A stretch of DNA of 64,000 bases. Source: Flavobacterium sp. MDT1-60 (GTDB taxonomy: Bacteria; Bacteroidota; Bacteroidia; Flavobacteriales; Flavobacteriaceae). Numbering within the stretch: the stretch's first letter is position 1; every line of letters starts with the position of its first letter. The translations under genes were made by a program, and so were the position numbers. The DNA lies in NCBI RefSeq assembly GCF_014844035.1, contig NZ_CP062159.1, positions 3,720,001 through 3,784,000 on the forward strand, written 5' to 3'. Of this stretch, positions 1 to 9,470 are shown in pieces. Below the pieces are notes generated by a model. The model searched no databases, was not told the DNA's origin, and was given only the letters and a program-made list of their open reading frames with translations.

Positions 1-1
1 A

Positions 2-913
2 TTCGAAAAAAAGCGATTGTTTTTATCTCTGTTATTCATAAGCCTAATCGTAATTTATATTTATTATTACGGTCACTATGATATTACCGCGATCTATTTT
101 AGTTATGCGATGTGTCTTGTTTCTCTTATTATCGCAACCAATGCAGCAATACGAAAAATCAAAGGCGGTCTAATTGTGGTTGTAGGTTTACTCATTAGTA
201 TCGTGGTGAATCGCTATATTTTTTATGATTTTGGATTGTTTATCGCTTTTACAATCATTGTACTTTCCATGCTTTATCTGCACACCATTCGTGCAAAAGC
301 AATCGAAGAAGCTCATAATGCATCATTATTACTTTCGTCAAGATTACAGTTAGAACTGATTAAGAAAAATATTCAGCCGCATTTTCTTCGAAATACATTA
401 ACCTCGCTAATTGATTGGGTTGAAGAATCGCCACAGCAAGGCGTTGTGTTTATTCGTGCATTAGCAGATGAGTTTGATATTATGAATTCGATTGCGGAAG
501 ATACGCTGATTCCCATTAGAGAAGAAATCGATTTGTGCAGAAAACACCTCGAAGTAATGTCTTTTCGTAAAGAAGTTTGTTATGAGTGGCAAGAAAAAAA
601 CATTGATGAGAATGAAGAAATTCCGCCAGCGATTATTCATACTATTCTCGAAAACGGAATTACACACAGTTTACCGCCAAAAGAAGGCTGTATTACTTTC
701 TGCTTGAGTTTTACCAAAGAGAAAAACCATAAGGAATATTCGCTCTTAACTATCGCACAAAACCGAAACAGAAAGAAAGAAGGCAGTAACGGTACCGGTT
801 TTAAATACATCAAAGCCAGATTGAACGAAAGTTTCAGTGACAAGTGGCATTTTGATTCCCATCAAGTGGAAAAAGGCTGGCTGACAACTATTAAAATTTT
901 TGATGAAAAATGA
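2..913 (+). CDS. LytS/YehU-type sensor histidine kinase, 5' end outside window
   Basis: Membrane sensor kinase of the His_kinase (PF06580) type. The frame is open to the left edge, so the true start lies upstream; an in-frame TTG at 17 is only an internal codon. Counting from that codon, hydrophobic membrane segments fill about residues 1-90, resembling the C-terminal part of a 7TMR-DISM sensor. The H-box IQPHFLRN carries the likely phosphorylated His122. An ATPase N-box has Asn213 in LENGITH, and a glycine box GSNGTGFKY lies near 256-264. The stop overlaps the start of the response regulator by 4 bases (ATGA), so the two are translationally coupled. Signal and target genes cannot be told from the sequence. 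Confidence 0.85.
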   Translation, partial: FEKKRLFLSLLFISLIVIYIYYYGHYDITAIYFSYAMCLVSLIIATNAAIRKIKGGLIVVVGLLISIVVNRYIFYDFGLFIAFTIIVLSMLYLHTIRAKAIEEAHNASLLLSSRLQLELIKKNIQPHFLRNTLTSLIDWVEESPQQGVVFIRALADEFDIMNSIAEDTLIPIREEIDLCRKHLEVMSFRKEVCYEWQEKNIDENEEIPPAIIHTILENGITHSLPPKEGCITFCLSFTKEKNHKEYSLLTIAQNRNRKKEGSNGTGFKYIKARLNESFSDKWHFDSHQVEKGWLTTIKIFDEK

Positions 914-1605
914 AGATTCTGATTATTGAAGATGAGGCCCGAATTGCCAAACGTATAGAAAGAATGACAAGAAATTTCTTTGACAAAGAGGTGCAGATTT
1001 TACTTTCTGATTCACTTGAAAATGGGCTCCTTACTATTGAACAACATCCTATCGATTTATTATTGCTGGATTTGAATTTAAACGGAGAAGATGGATTTGA
1101 TATTCTTCAAAGTGTTGTCGTTAAATCTTTTCAAACTATTATTATTTCAGCTTATACCGATAAGGCAATTAGTGCATTTAACTATGGAGTTCTGGATTTC
1201 GTACCTAAACCATTTGACGAAACCAGGCTGAGACAAGCCTTTACGCGCTTTACAACACCAGAAAAACAATCAAACGAAAATATTCAGTTTTTAGCAGTAA
1301 AAAAAGGGAAATCCATCAAACTAATAACGATTAAGGATATCAAATATATTAAAGGCGCCGGAATTTATACGGAACTGCACTTGTCAGATGGGCGTATGGA
1401 ACTGCATGATAAATCTTTAGAATCATTAGCAAAATTGCTTCCGCCTGTATTTGAACGAATACATAAATCCTATATTCTTTGCTGGAATGAGGCTGATAAG
1501 CTTGTTGTAGAAGCTGGCGGCAGATATAATATGTTACTTAAAAATGGTGAATTATTACCAGTAGGGCGTTCAAAATATAAGGAAATCAGGCATAAACTGA
1601 TTTAG
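910..1605 (+). CDS. LytTR-family response regulator
   Basis: Partner of the kinase immediately upstream. Residues 1-115 are a receiver domain with acidic pocket E7/D8, phospho-acceptor Asp54 in LLLDLNLNGEDG, a conserved Ser/Ala turn near 80-81 and Lys100 in VPKPF. Residues about 125-231 form a LytTR DNA-binding domain (KYIKGAGIYTELHL, then RIHKSYIL, ending LPVGRSKYKEIRH). The length of 231 aa is normal for the family. It probably controls a gene outside the window, because the gene after it is convergent and belongs to the glycan locus. Confidence 0.92.
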   Translation: MKILIIEDEARIAKRIERMTRNFFDKEVQILLSDSLENGLLTIEQHPIDLLLLDLNLNGEDGFDILQSVVVKSFQTIIISAYTDKAISAFNYGVLDFVPKPFDETRLRQAFTRFTTPEKQSNENIQFLAVKKGKSIKLITIKDIKYIKGAGIYTELHLSDGRMELHDKSLESLAKLLPPVFERIHKSYILCWNEADKLVVEAGGRYNMLLKNGELLPVGRSKYKEIRHKLI

Positions 1606-1667
1606 GCTGTAACAAACGAAAGGAACATTACATTTTAAAAATCTTATTTTTTTAGATGCGACAATAG

Positions 1668-4148
1668 CTATAAGGCTGGTTTTATTATGTACGACTTCCC
1701 TTTTTTTGCTTGAAAAGTAATTATATATCCCAGCGTTGTTTTTTCACTTTTAAGATGAAGTGAATCAATTATAAAAGATTCGTTACATCTTATAGTACAG
1801 TTTCCACCTTCATTAGCTGTAATTTTTGATGAACTAAGCTTACCTTCTTTCCAGCTAATATCTACTATAAAATTGCCTCTTGCAACAATACCTTTTATCT
1901 CCCCGTCCTCCCACGCGTCTGGTAAGGCCGGTAATAAATGTATTTCGTGATTTTGGCTTTGCATAAGCATTTCTACAACTCCGGCAGTAGCTGCAAAGTT
2001 GCCGTCAATTTGAAATGGAGGATGTGCATCAAAAAGATTAGCATACACTCCCCCGCCCTTATTAAAATTACGGTCACCTTCTTTAGTCAACCGAAGCTGA
2101 TTTCTAAATAATTTATAGGCATGGTTTCCGTCTAAAAGTCTCGCCCACATATTAACTTTCCACCCAAGACTCCATCCGGTTCCATCATCACCGCGCAATT
2201 CTAAAGTTGTTTTGGCTGCATTTGCCAGTTCTGGGGTAGACAATGGCGAAATAATGTTTGCAGGATGCAACGCATATAAATGTGAAGTATGCCTGTGGTG
2301 CGGATCTTCTTCCTCAAAATCCTTATACCATTCTAATAATTGCTTTTTACTGCCAATTCTGAACGGAAATAATTTCTGATCCGCTTTTTTTATCGTATTT
2401 ATAAAATCCTGGTCTGTATTTAGGATGCCCGAAGCTTCTGTAATATTACTAAACAAATCTTTAATAATACCCATATCCATAGTAGTAGCGACTGTTACGG
2501 AACCTTTCTTTTTTCCGTCGTAATAGTACCTGTTTTCAGGCGAAGTAGAAGGCATTGTTACCAGGTAACCGTCTTTATCTTCCTGCAGCCAGTCTAATGT
2601 AAACTCTGCTGCGCCTTTTAAAATAGGATAAACTTCTTTTAAATATTTTTTATCATTGGTAAACTGGTAATGTTCCCATAAATGCCTGCTTAACCAATTG
2701 GCACCCATATACCAGTTCGCCCACATGGGATCGCCTTTGCCTAAGTCCCCTACGGGATTGGTTAATGCCCATATATCTGAATTATGATGTACCACCCAAC
2801 CTCTGGCGTGATAGTAATCTTTTGCAGTCTCAGCCCCTGTAACAGACAGGTTTTTTATAAAACCATCAAGCGGATAAAACAACTCTGATAAATTGGCTGT
2901 TTCTACAGGCCAATAATTCATTTGTAAATTAATATTCGTTGTATAATTGCTACTCCAGGGCGGTCGTAATTCCTTATTCCATATTCCTTGTAAATTTGCC
3001 GGAACCTCTTTTGTACGGGAGGATGATATTAATAAATATCTTCCGTACTGAAAAAATAACATTTCAAGATTCGAATCTTTGGCTCCTTTAAAATAATCTT
3101 CCAGTCGTCTATCTGTCGCTATTGCTGTTTTCTTTGTTTCACTTTCGTTTAGGTTGAAAGAAACACGATTAAAAAAGTGATGAAAATCTTCCAGATGGTC
3201 TTTCAGTAAACGATCATAGTTTTTTGAAGCCGCATTAGTCAGATAGCCCTCTGCGAGTTTCTTTTCATCTTTGCCTTCGCTATTCGGACATTTGTCAAAA
3301 CCATTAAAACTTGTTGCAGCTGATATCAGAATTACAATTTCAGTAGCATCCTTAATCTCCAGATTATTATTCTTTTCACTAATTGTTCCGTCTTTAATTA
3401 TAGGCTTTACAATTAATTCAAAACGCATGCCTTTGCAACCGTTTTCATCATAAACTACTGGCTCTTTATTATAATCTATATAGTTGGGATCAACATTTGA
3501 AGGTGCTTTTCCATTTAAAAATAGGGACGTTTCTTTTATCGCGCTTTTGAAATGAAGCTGACTTTTAGCACTTAAATTAACAGAGAGTTTTTTGGGTTGA
3601 CTGGCTGTCAGTTTTAAAATAATGCATTGTCCGGGAGCTGAGGCAAAAATTTCTCTTTTGTAAGATACCCCATCAACAGTAAAAATTGTCGTTGCAATTG
3701 CATCTTGTATATTAAGATCACGATAGTAAGCTGATACTGGACTATCACTTAAACTTTGTTTCAACACTAAATCTCCCAGAGGCATATAACTCTGGCTGTA
3801 AACTCCTTGCATCTTTTTTGTAAGTTCATATGCTTTTTCATAATCGCCATCTGTCAGAGCTTGTCTCACAGGAGCTAAATTCTCGAATGCAGTTGGATTT
3901 ACATTTTTAGATACGGGTCCACCACTCCAAAGGGTTGCCTCATTGAGCTGTATGAGTTCTTCATTTACTTTTCCAAAAACCATTGCTCCAAGTCTCCCGT
4001 TTCCTACAGGCAAAGCCTCAGTCCAGAAAGTTGCAGGTTTGTCATAGTGAATCTTTAAATCCTCTTGTGAATAGGCCGTAGAGACAAATAACGATAGCAA
4101 AAAAAACAGGCGGATTTTGATCATGTTTTTGATATTTAATTTGTGCAT
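1668..4148 (-). CDS. GH95 alpha-L-fucosidase / alpha-L-galactosidase
   Basis: Secreted glycoside hydrolase of family 95, which removes terminal alpha-1,2-L-fucose or L-galactose. There is a signal peptide with cleavage near AYS/Q27; translation may instead start at Met9 (4124), which gives a cleaner signal. The N-terminal beta domain begins WTEALPVGNGRLGAMVFG. The catalytic toroid carries NLQGIWN (385-391), the Asn pair N405/N407 in TTNINLQMNYWP, Glu538 in PSTSPEN and Asp715 in HPPFQIDGNF. By family knowledge these match the activating Asn residues, general acid and Asp of characterised GH95 enzymes. It is the last gene of the minus-strand locus, 31 bases after GH51. Fucose versus L-galactose specificity cannot be decided here. 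Confidence 0.93.
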   Translation of the reverse strand: MHKLNIKNMIKIRLFFLLSLFVSTAYSQEDLKIHYDKPATFWTEALPVGNGRLGAMVFGKVNEELIQLNEATLWSGGPVSKNVNPTAFENLAPVRQALTDGDYEKAYELTKKMQGVYSQSYMPLGDLVLKQSLSDSPVSAYYRDLNIQDAIATTIFTVDGVSYKREIFASAPGQCIILKLTASQPKKLSVNLSAKSQLHFKSAIKETSLFLNGKAPSNVDPNYIDYNKEPVVYDENGCKGMRFELIVKPIIKDGTISEKNNNLEIKDATEIVILISAATSFNGFDKCPNSEGKDEKKLAEGYLTNAASKNYDRLLKDHLEDFHHFFNRVSFNLNESETKKTAIATDRRLEDYFKGAKDSNLEMLFFQYGRYLLISSSRTKEVPANLQGIWNKELRPPWSSNYTTNINLQMNYWPVETANLSELFYPLDGFIKNLSVTGAETAKDYYHARGWVVHHNSDIWALTNPVGDLGKGDPMWANWYMGANWLSRHLWEHYQFTNDKKYLKEVYPILKGAAEFTLDWLQEDKDGYLVTMPSTSPENRYYYDGKKKGSVTVATTMDMGIIKDLFSNITEASGILNTDQDFINTIKKADQKLFPFRIGSKKQLLEWYKDFEEEDPHHRHTSHLYALHPANIISPLSTPELANAAKTTLELRGDDGTGWSLGWKVNMWARLLDGNHAYKLFRNQLRLTKEGDRNFNKGGGVYANLFDAHPPFQIDGNFAATAGVVEMLMQSQNHEIHLLPALPDAWEDGEIKGIVARGNFIVDISWKEGKLSSSKITANEGGNCTIRCNESFIIDSLHLKSEKTTLGYIITFQAKKGKSYIIKPAL

Positions 4149-4179
4149 GAAATGATGAATTCAAAAACTGCATTTCAAA

Positions 4180-6159
4180 TTATTTCATCTTTAATTTTAA
4201 AACATTTACCGAATAGGCAGGTAATTTCAATTTAACCTTCTCTTTTTCCGATTTAAATTTCGCTTCCTTCGGGCTTATTTTTTTAGGATCAGCAAAAGTA
4301 TTTTCATCTTGTAAATCAGGACTGGTAAGCGTTATTATAGTTCCATCCGGTATTAATTTTGTTCCTTTAAAATTAATCGAAACATCCTGTGCTGCAGAAG
4401 ATGTATTGACTAATTTAATAATTATTTCTTTTGAATTTGCGTCTTTAACTGCAGATGCATACAAATTGTTTTGTCCGGTAAGCGGCGCTCCGTTTTTGCT
4501 AATAGTCAACAAATCGGTTCCTTTATTCGTCGAAAATAACTTTTGTACATAGTAATTGGCAGAACCATAAGATTGTAAATTATTGAACCAAATCATATCC
4601 GGTGTCCATTGCCAGGCATCTTCGTGCGCCATTAACGGTGCATAAGAAGTTAAATTAACCACTTCGGCATTACGTTCTAATCCTGTCATGAAAGCTGCTT
4701 CAGAAAAAGCGCACTCCCAATTGTTTCTATTATTTGGATTTGCTCCTGAAACACTTTGGGCAGCATATTCTCCAGCAAATATTTTTGGCCCTTTTCTGTC
4801 ATAATTATCATAACGGGCCGCATTTCCTCTAAACCATTGCGGACTCTTATAATAATGTTCATCAATAATTTCTGCATTTAACTTTTTAAGTTCCTGCATG
4901 GCATAATCAAAATGTTCTCCATCTGGCGAAGGTCCGCTTCCTGAGACAATAATTATATTTGGATATTTTGCCTTTATCGCTTTTTCAAACACTTTATATC
5001 TGTCAATATAATCCGGTCCCCATTGCTCATTTCCAACGCCAATATATTGTAGTCCAAAAGGTTTTGGATGCCCCATATCTGAGCGGAGTTTCCCCCATGC
5101 CGTATCTTCTGAACCATTTGCAAATTCAATTAAATCTAAAGCATCCTGCACATAGGGATCTAATTCTTCAAGCGGAGCCAATTGTCCTGTATTGTACTGA
5201 CAAGCCATTCCACAACTTAAAATAGGTAACGGAGTGGCACCAATATCTTCTGAAAGTTGAAAATATTCATAAAATCCCAGTCCAAAACTTTGAAAATAAT
5301 CCGGAGTTTGTTTGTGGTTAAATTCTACATTCCAGCGATTCATCATCGTTTTTCTATCTTCAACATTTCCTATAGATTTTTTCCATTGGTAACGATCTGC
5401 CAAAGTTCTTCCTTCGACAATACAGCCGCCCGGAAAACGTAAAAATCCTGGTTTCATATCATACAAAAGCTGTACAAGATCTTTTCGCAAGCCATTTTTT
5501 CTATTTTTCCATGTATCTTCCGGAAAAAGCGAAATCATATCTAAATCTATCGTTCCGGTGCCTTCAAAAGTTATCTTTAATTTTGCTTTTGATTCAGTTT
5601 GAGTCGCTGTAAATTGTGACGTATACGTTTTCCATTCTTTAGAGGTTGGCACAATAACCGTTTCACCAATAACCTTTTGGTCTTTATCAATCAGTTGAAT
5701 GATAATTTTTTTGATGTTTCCCTCTTGATTTAATGCTTTTAACGAAAGGTTATACTTCGCGTCTTTTTTAACGCCCATTCCTCTGAATCCTTCATTTATT
5801 AAGGCATATCCTGTAGCATTATTGATTTCAACTCTGCAAAAATTGGTGTTGTTTGCTGTTATTTCGATTGGCGTTGCACTACCTGATTCTTTGTTCAAGG
5901 AGGATCTTTTTGTATTCGGCTGCTCCCATCCCATTAAGGGTTTATCAAATTCAAAAGATCTGTTTTTAATCATTTCGGCATACAATCCGCCATCAGCTGC
6001 AAAATTAATGTCCTCGAAAAACAGTCCAAACATGGTTGGCTGAATTTTCGTGATAGCTTTGGCAGCATCCACATCTAAATTGATACTTTGGGAATTTGCT
6101 AAAAAACTCCCAAGCAAAAGACTGCAAATGATAAATTTTGTACTTCTGTTCTTTTCCAT
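4180..6159 (-). CDS. GH51 alpha-L-arabinofuranosidase
   Basis: Secreted retaining arabinofuranosidase that trims alpha-L-Araf side chains. A signal peptide ends near ANSQ24. A CBM4-like beta-sandwich insert covers about 80-215, followed by a (beta/alpha)8 barrel starting LRFPGGCIVEG. Acid/base Glu378 sits in GVGNEQWGP and nucleophile Glu464 in FAGEYAAQS, both as expected for clan GH-A family 51. A C-terminal beta domain ends VNVLKLKMK. The length of 659 aa is typical for Bacteroidota enzymes with the extra module. It lies only 10 bases after GH28 and 31 bases before GH95, so the three are one operon. Confidence 0.94.
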   Translation of the reverse strand: MEKNRSTKFIICSLLLGSFLANSQSINLDVDAAKAITKIQPTMFGLFFEDINFAADGGLYAEMIKNRSFEFDKPLMGWEQPNTKRSSLNKESGSATPIEITANNTNFCRVEINNATGYALINEGFRGMGVKKDAKYNLSLKALNQEGNIKKIIIQLIDKDQKVIGETVIVPTSKEWKTYTSQFTATQTESKAKLKITFEGTGTIDLDMISLFPEDTWKNRKNGLRKDLVQLLYDMKPGFLRFPGGCIVEGRTLADRYQWKKSIGNVEDRKTMMNRWNVEFNHKQTPDYFQSFGLGFYEYFQLSEDIGATPLPILSCGMACQYNTGQLAPLEELDPYVQDALDLIEFANGSEDTAWGKLRSDMGHPKPFGLQYIGVGNEQWGPDYIDRYKVFEKAIKAKYPNIIIVSGSGPSPDGEHFDYAMQELKKLNAEIIDEHYYKSPQWFRGNAARYDNYDRKGPKIFAGEYAAQSVSGANPNNRNNWECAFSEAAFMTGLERNAEVVNLTSYAPLMAHEDAWQWTPDMIWFNNLQSYGSANYYVQKLFSTNKGTDLLTISKNGAPLTGQNNLYASAVKDANSKEIIIKLVNTSSAAQDVSINFKGTKLIPDGTIITLTSPDLQDENTFADPKKISPKEAKFKSEKEKVKLKLPAYSVNVLKLKMK

Positions 6160-6169
6160 TCTAAATTAA

Positions 6170-7609
6170 TTATTTTTTGACCGCTTTTAATTTATCCGGA
6201 AAAGCCGATTCGCCTTCTAAATTATTTATAACAAGTGAATCTACATTTTTACTTTCGACTGCGTAAGCAAAATAGTCGGGTCTGTTTTTCCCCCATTCTA
6301 CTGAACAGTTTTGCATTTTGATTTTTTCTGCCGAATCAAAATAAAATCCTGATGTACTTCCTTTTACAAAACCTTCCATATCTGCAGGGCGACGATCATA
6401 AATACCACCCTGATGTGAGGTTGTTTTATCTATAAAAATACTAACATTATCAAAAACAATATTATTTATTTTATCTTTTGATTCAGCACTTACGTAAACC
6501 CCATTTTCTCCTGTACACTGAATATTACTGAAATAGATGTTTTTAATAACACCTACTTTCCCTTCAACGGCACCTTTTGGAAAACGCCAGTTGGCATCTT
6601 TATGATTTCCTTTTGCTCTTCTGAAAGCCGTAACATATATAGGTTCTGCTTTCCCCCACCAGGTATCAGTAGTGAGTTTTGCTTCAATAATAATGTTAGA
6701 AAAGATAATATCGCTTACCGTTCCTTCATCCCGATTTTGAATGCCTAAGGCGCGATTACTGTTTTTAATAATGCAATTATTAAACACTACCTGCCTGATG
6801 GCATCCATGTTTTCCGAACCAATTTTGATGGCACAGCTGCTGCTGGTCATCGTACAATTGGTAACGGTTATGTTTTCGCAGGCACCAAACTCTTCAAATT
6901 CACGTCTGTTTTTTAAACAAATACAATCGTCACCGCTTTCGATATAGCAGTCGCTAATGCGTACATTTTTTGAATGATCTAAATCAATACCATCGCTATT
7001 GCGGACTTTTAAACTGTTTAATAATGTAATTCCGCTGATCACAACATCATTACAACCCACAAGATGAATGGTCCAATAAGCCGAATTCCCTATGTGAATA
7101 TCTCTTATTCTAATGTTTTTTCCACCAATAATAGTCAGAACATGAGGCCTTGGGTCTAAAACTGTAAACGGTTTTAAAACATAAGAGTCTTCCAATTCTT
7201 CTCCCATAAAAGAAATACCGTTTCCATCTATTTTTCCGCTTCCGCTAATGCTGAAATTTTCTACATTTTCACCGCCAATCCAGATAGTGCCTTCTCCTGG
7301 ATTTGTACGAAAAGCACTTTTAGTATACAGTTTTTCATCCGGACTTGCCAATAGTTTCGCTCCGGCTTCGACATGTAAATCAATTCCCGATTTTACATCA
7401 AATGGTCCTGCCAAAAAGGTAAACGGTGCCGGCAGCAAAACACGTCCACCCGTTTTGCTGCAAGCGTCTATTGCTTTTTGAATCGCCGCTGCATCATTGG
7501 TTTTACCATCTCCTTTGGCTCCGTATTTTTTAACATCATATACTTTTTGTGCTGTCATTGCCAGCGAAAAACAAAAAGCAATTATAAAGGTTATCGATTT
7601 CTTTATCAT
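6170..7609 (-). CDS. GH28 polygalacturonase-family hydrolase
   Basis: Secreted right-handed beta-helix enzyme of the pectinase family GH28. A signal peptide ends near MTAQ21. The catalytic Asp residues are visible: NSDGID (204-209) and GDD (226-228, in ESGDDCICLKN). The usual G-H-G-x-S-[IV]-G-S box is replaced by SSCAIKIGSE near 258-266, so the family histidine is absent there. This is seen in many exo-acting or non-homogalacturonan GH28 members, so the exact substrate (galacturonan, rhamnogalacturonan or other) is open. It follows the symporter by 58 bases and precedes GH51 by 10. A second GH28 lies at 21348-22934. Confidence 0.9.
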   Translation of the reverse strand: MIKKSITFIIAFCFSLAMTAQKVYDVKKYGAKGDGKTNDAAAIQKAIDACSKTGGRVLLPAPFTFLAGPFDVKSGIDLHVEAGAKLLASPDEKLYTKSAFRTNPGEGTIWIGGENVENFSISGSGKIDGNGISFMGEELEDSYVLKPFTVLDPRPHVLTIIGGKNIRIRDIHIGNSAYWTIHLVGCNDVVISGITLLNSLKVRNSDGIDLDHSKNVRISDCYIESGDDCICLKNRREFEEFGACENITVTNCTMTSSSCAIKIGSENMDAIRQVVFNNCIIKNSNRALGIQNRDEGTVSDIIFSNIIIEAKLTTDTWWGKAEPIYVTAFRRAKGNHKDANWRFPKGAVEGKVGVIKNIYFSNIQCTGENGVYVSAESKDKINNIVFDNVSIFIDKTTSHQGGIYDRRPADMEGFVKGSTSGFYFDSAEKIKMQNCSVEWGKNRPDYFAYAVESKNVDSLVINNLEGESAFPDKLKAVKK

Positions 7610-7667
7610 TAGTTTTATTTTTAAAGATACTTAAATCTTATTTAGTTGTAAATTTAACAGAGGACGC

Positions 7668-9305
7668 TTACCAAAATACTGTATATAAAGCTACTAAGAT
7701 TCCGCAGATTATAAAGGATCCAACGATAAACTCTGAAGAGACTTTAAACATTGCTGTATCTACCTCTATTTTATGTGCTTCATGTTCCAGTTTCGGTTCA
7801 GGTTTTAAAAGACTAATTAGTACCATCATGATCACAATTAAAAAGAAAGCAATGGTCATTCTGTCTAAAAACGGGTAATCAGGAAAAGCACCATTTGTCC
7901 ATACAGGTAAAAATTTTAAAACTGCCGCAATAGGTACGGTAAGCAATGCGCCTGCAAGTCCGGCCGAAGCAGTTGTCTTTTTCCAAAACATTCCCAATAA
8001 GAAAATAGCCAAAACTCCAGGTGAAAAGAAGCCAACATATTCCTGTATAAACTGATACGCCTGATCTAATGATTTTAAAGCCGGAGCAACGAGCGCAGCA
8101 ATAAACATGGCTGCTACGACAACCCATCTTCCGGTAAGTACCAATTTTCTTTCAGATGCTTCTTTATTAAAATATTTTTTATAAATATCTAAAGAAAAAA
8201 TTGTTGAGATACTATTGGCTTTACCAGCAAGAGAAGCTACAATTGCTGCTGTTAAAGCAGCCAGTGCTACTCCTTTTAATCCCGCAGGCAATAAATTCAT
8301 TAAGGTTGGATATGCCTGATCTGGTTTTAAAACTCCGGCTGCATCGATCATTTCTTTTTGGAACATTCCGTTTTGGTGCATGACATACATTGCAATACCA
8401 GGTAAAACCGCAATAATTGGAACTAATAATTTTAAAAAAGCAGCAAATAAAATTCCTTTTCGGGCTGTTTTTAAATCGGCTCCTAAAGCTCTTTGCACAA
8501 TGTATTGATTACAACCCCAATAGGCGAGATTATTGATCAGCATACCACCTACGAGTACTGAGATTCCGGGCAATTCAGCATAATGCGGGCTTGATTTATC
8601 TAATATCATATGCAAATGATCCGGTGCTTCCTGTTTTAAAACTAAAAGTCCTTTTAGAATATCTTTCCCGAATCCAAATTGTTCTGACAATAACGTTAGG
8701 GACAAATAAGTGGTTACCAAACCTCCCAAAATCAATACGATAACCTGAAAAATATCAGTATATCCTATTACTTTCATTCCCCCCAAAGTAACGATGATAG
8801 AGAACAAACTCAGTCCGATAACGCATAATTGAAAACTAACAGGTGCTATCGATGAAATTGCCAGAGCACCTAAATAAATAATAGAAGTAAGATTTACAAA
8901 TACATAAATCAACAGCCAAATTATTGCCATTATAGTACTTACTGTACCATTATATCTTTTTGCCAAAAATTGCGGCATTGTAAATATCTTGTTTTTAAGA
9001 TAGACTGGTAAAATGAACATTGCCACTACAATTAATGTTGCGGCTGACATCCATTCGTAAGAAGCAATCGCCAACCCAATGGCAAAACCGGAACCACTCA
9101 TCCCGATAAAATGTTCTGCCGAAATATTAGAGGCGATCAGAGAGGCTCCGATAGCCCACCAGGTGAGAGAACCTTCGGCTAAAAAATATTCATTTGAACT
9201 GGTAGAGGCATTTTTTTTACTTCTGTAAATATACATTCCGTAGGATGAAACGATTACAAAATAAATAAGAAAAACAATATAGTCTGCGGTTTGTAATACA
9301 TTCAT
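7668..9305 (-). CDS. vSGLT-like sodium/sugar symporter (SSS family)
   Basis: Inner-membrane Na+-coupled solute symporter with about 14 membrane segments and a length typical of SSS proteins. It reads very close to Vibrio SGLT, as recalled: WWAIGASLIASNISAEHFIGMSGSG near 49-73 and ending LYTVFW. Positions that match galactose-binding residues of vSGLT are Glu84, Asn259, gate Tyr262, Lys292 and Gln421. The position of vSGLT Gln69 is His65 here, which may alter specificity. It probably imports a hexose or related polyol released by the locus enzymes. Galactose is favoured by the residues; myo-inositol is possible because MIOX is nearby and SMIT transporters are in the same family. Confidence 0.92.
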   Translation of the reverse strand: MNVLQTADYIVFLIYFVIVSSYGMYIYRSKKNASTSSNEYFLAEGSLTWWAIGASLIASNISAEHFIGMSGSGFAIGLAIASYEWMSAATLIVVAMFILPVYLKNKIFTMPQFLAKRYNGTVSTIMAIIWLLIYVFVNLTSIIYLGALAISSIAPVSFQLCVIGLSLFSIIVTLGGMKVIGYTDIFQVIVLILGGLVTTYLSLTLLSEQFGFGKDILKGLLVLKQEAPDHLHMILDKSSPHYAELPGISVLVGGMLINNLAYWGCNQYIVQRALGADLKTARKGILFAAFLKLLVPIIAVLPGIAMYVMHQNGMFQKEMIDAAGVLKPDQAYPTLMNLLPAGLKGVALAALTAAIVASLAGKANSISTIFSLDIYKKYFNKEASERKLVLTGRWVVVAAMFIAALVAPALKSLDQAYQFIQEYVGFFSPGVLAIFLLGMFWKKTTASAGLAGALLTVPIAAVLKFLPVWTNGAFPDYPFLDRMTIAFFLIVIMMVLISLLKPEPKLEHEAHKIEVDTAMFKVSSEFIVGSFIICGILVALYTVFW

Positions 9306-9470
9306 AATGGTGTGGTTATTTTTTGGTTAGTCAGCAGTTTAAATATTTAGATTTCAGCTAAAGCCTTTATCTAAACAAGTCTTTAACGTTTTTTGAAACT
9401 TAAAACAGTTTATTTCTTTCCTATTAATATTAGTTTATTTGATACTCTGGTATTTTATACATGTTTTTAT

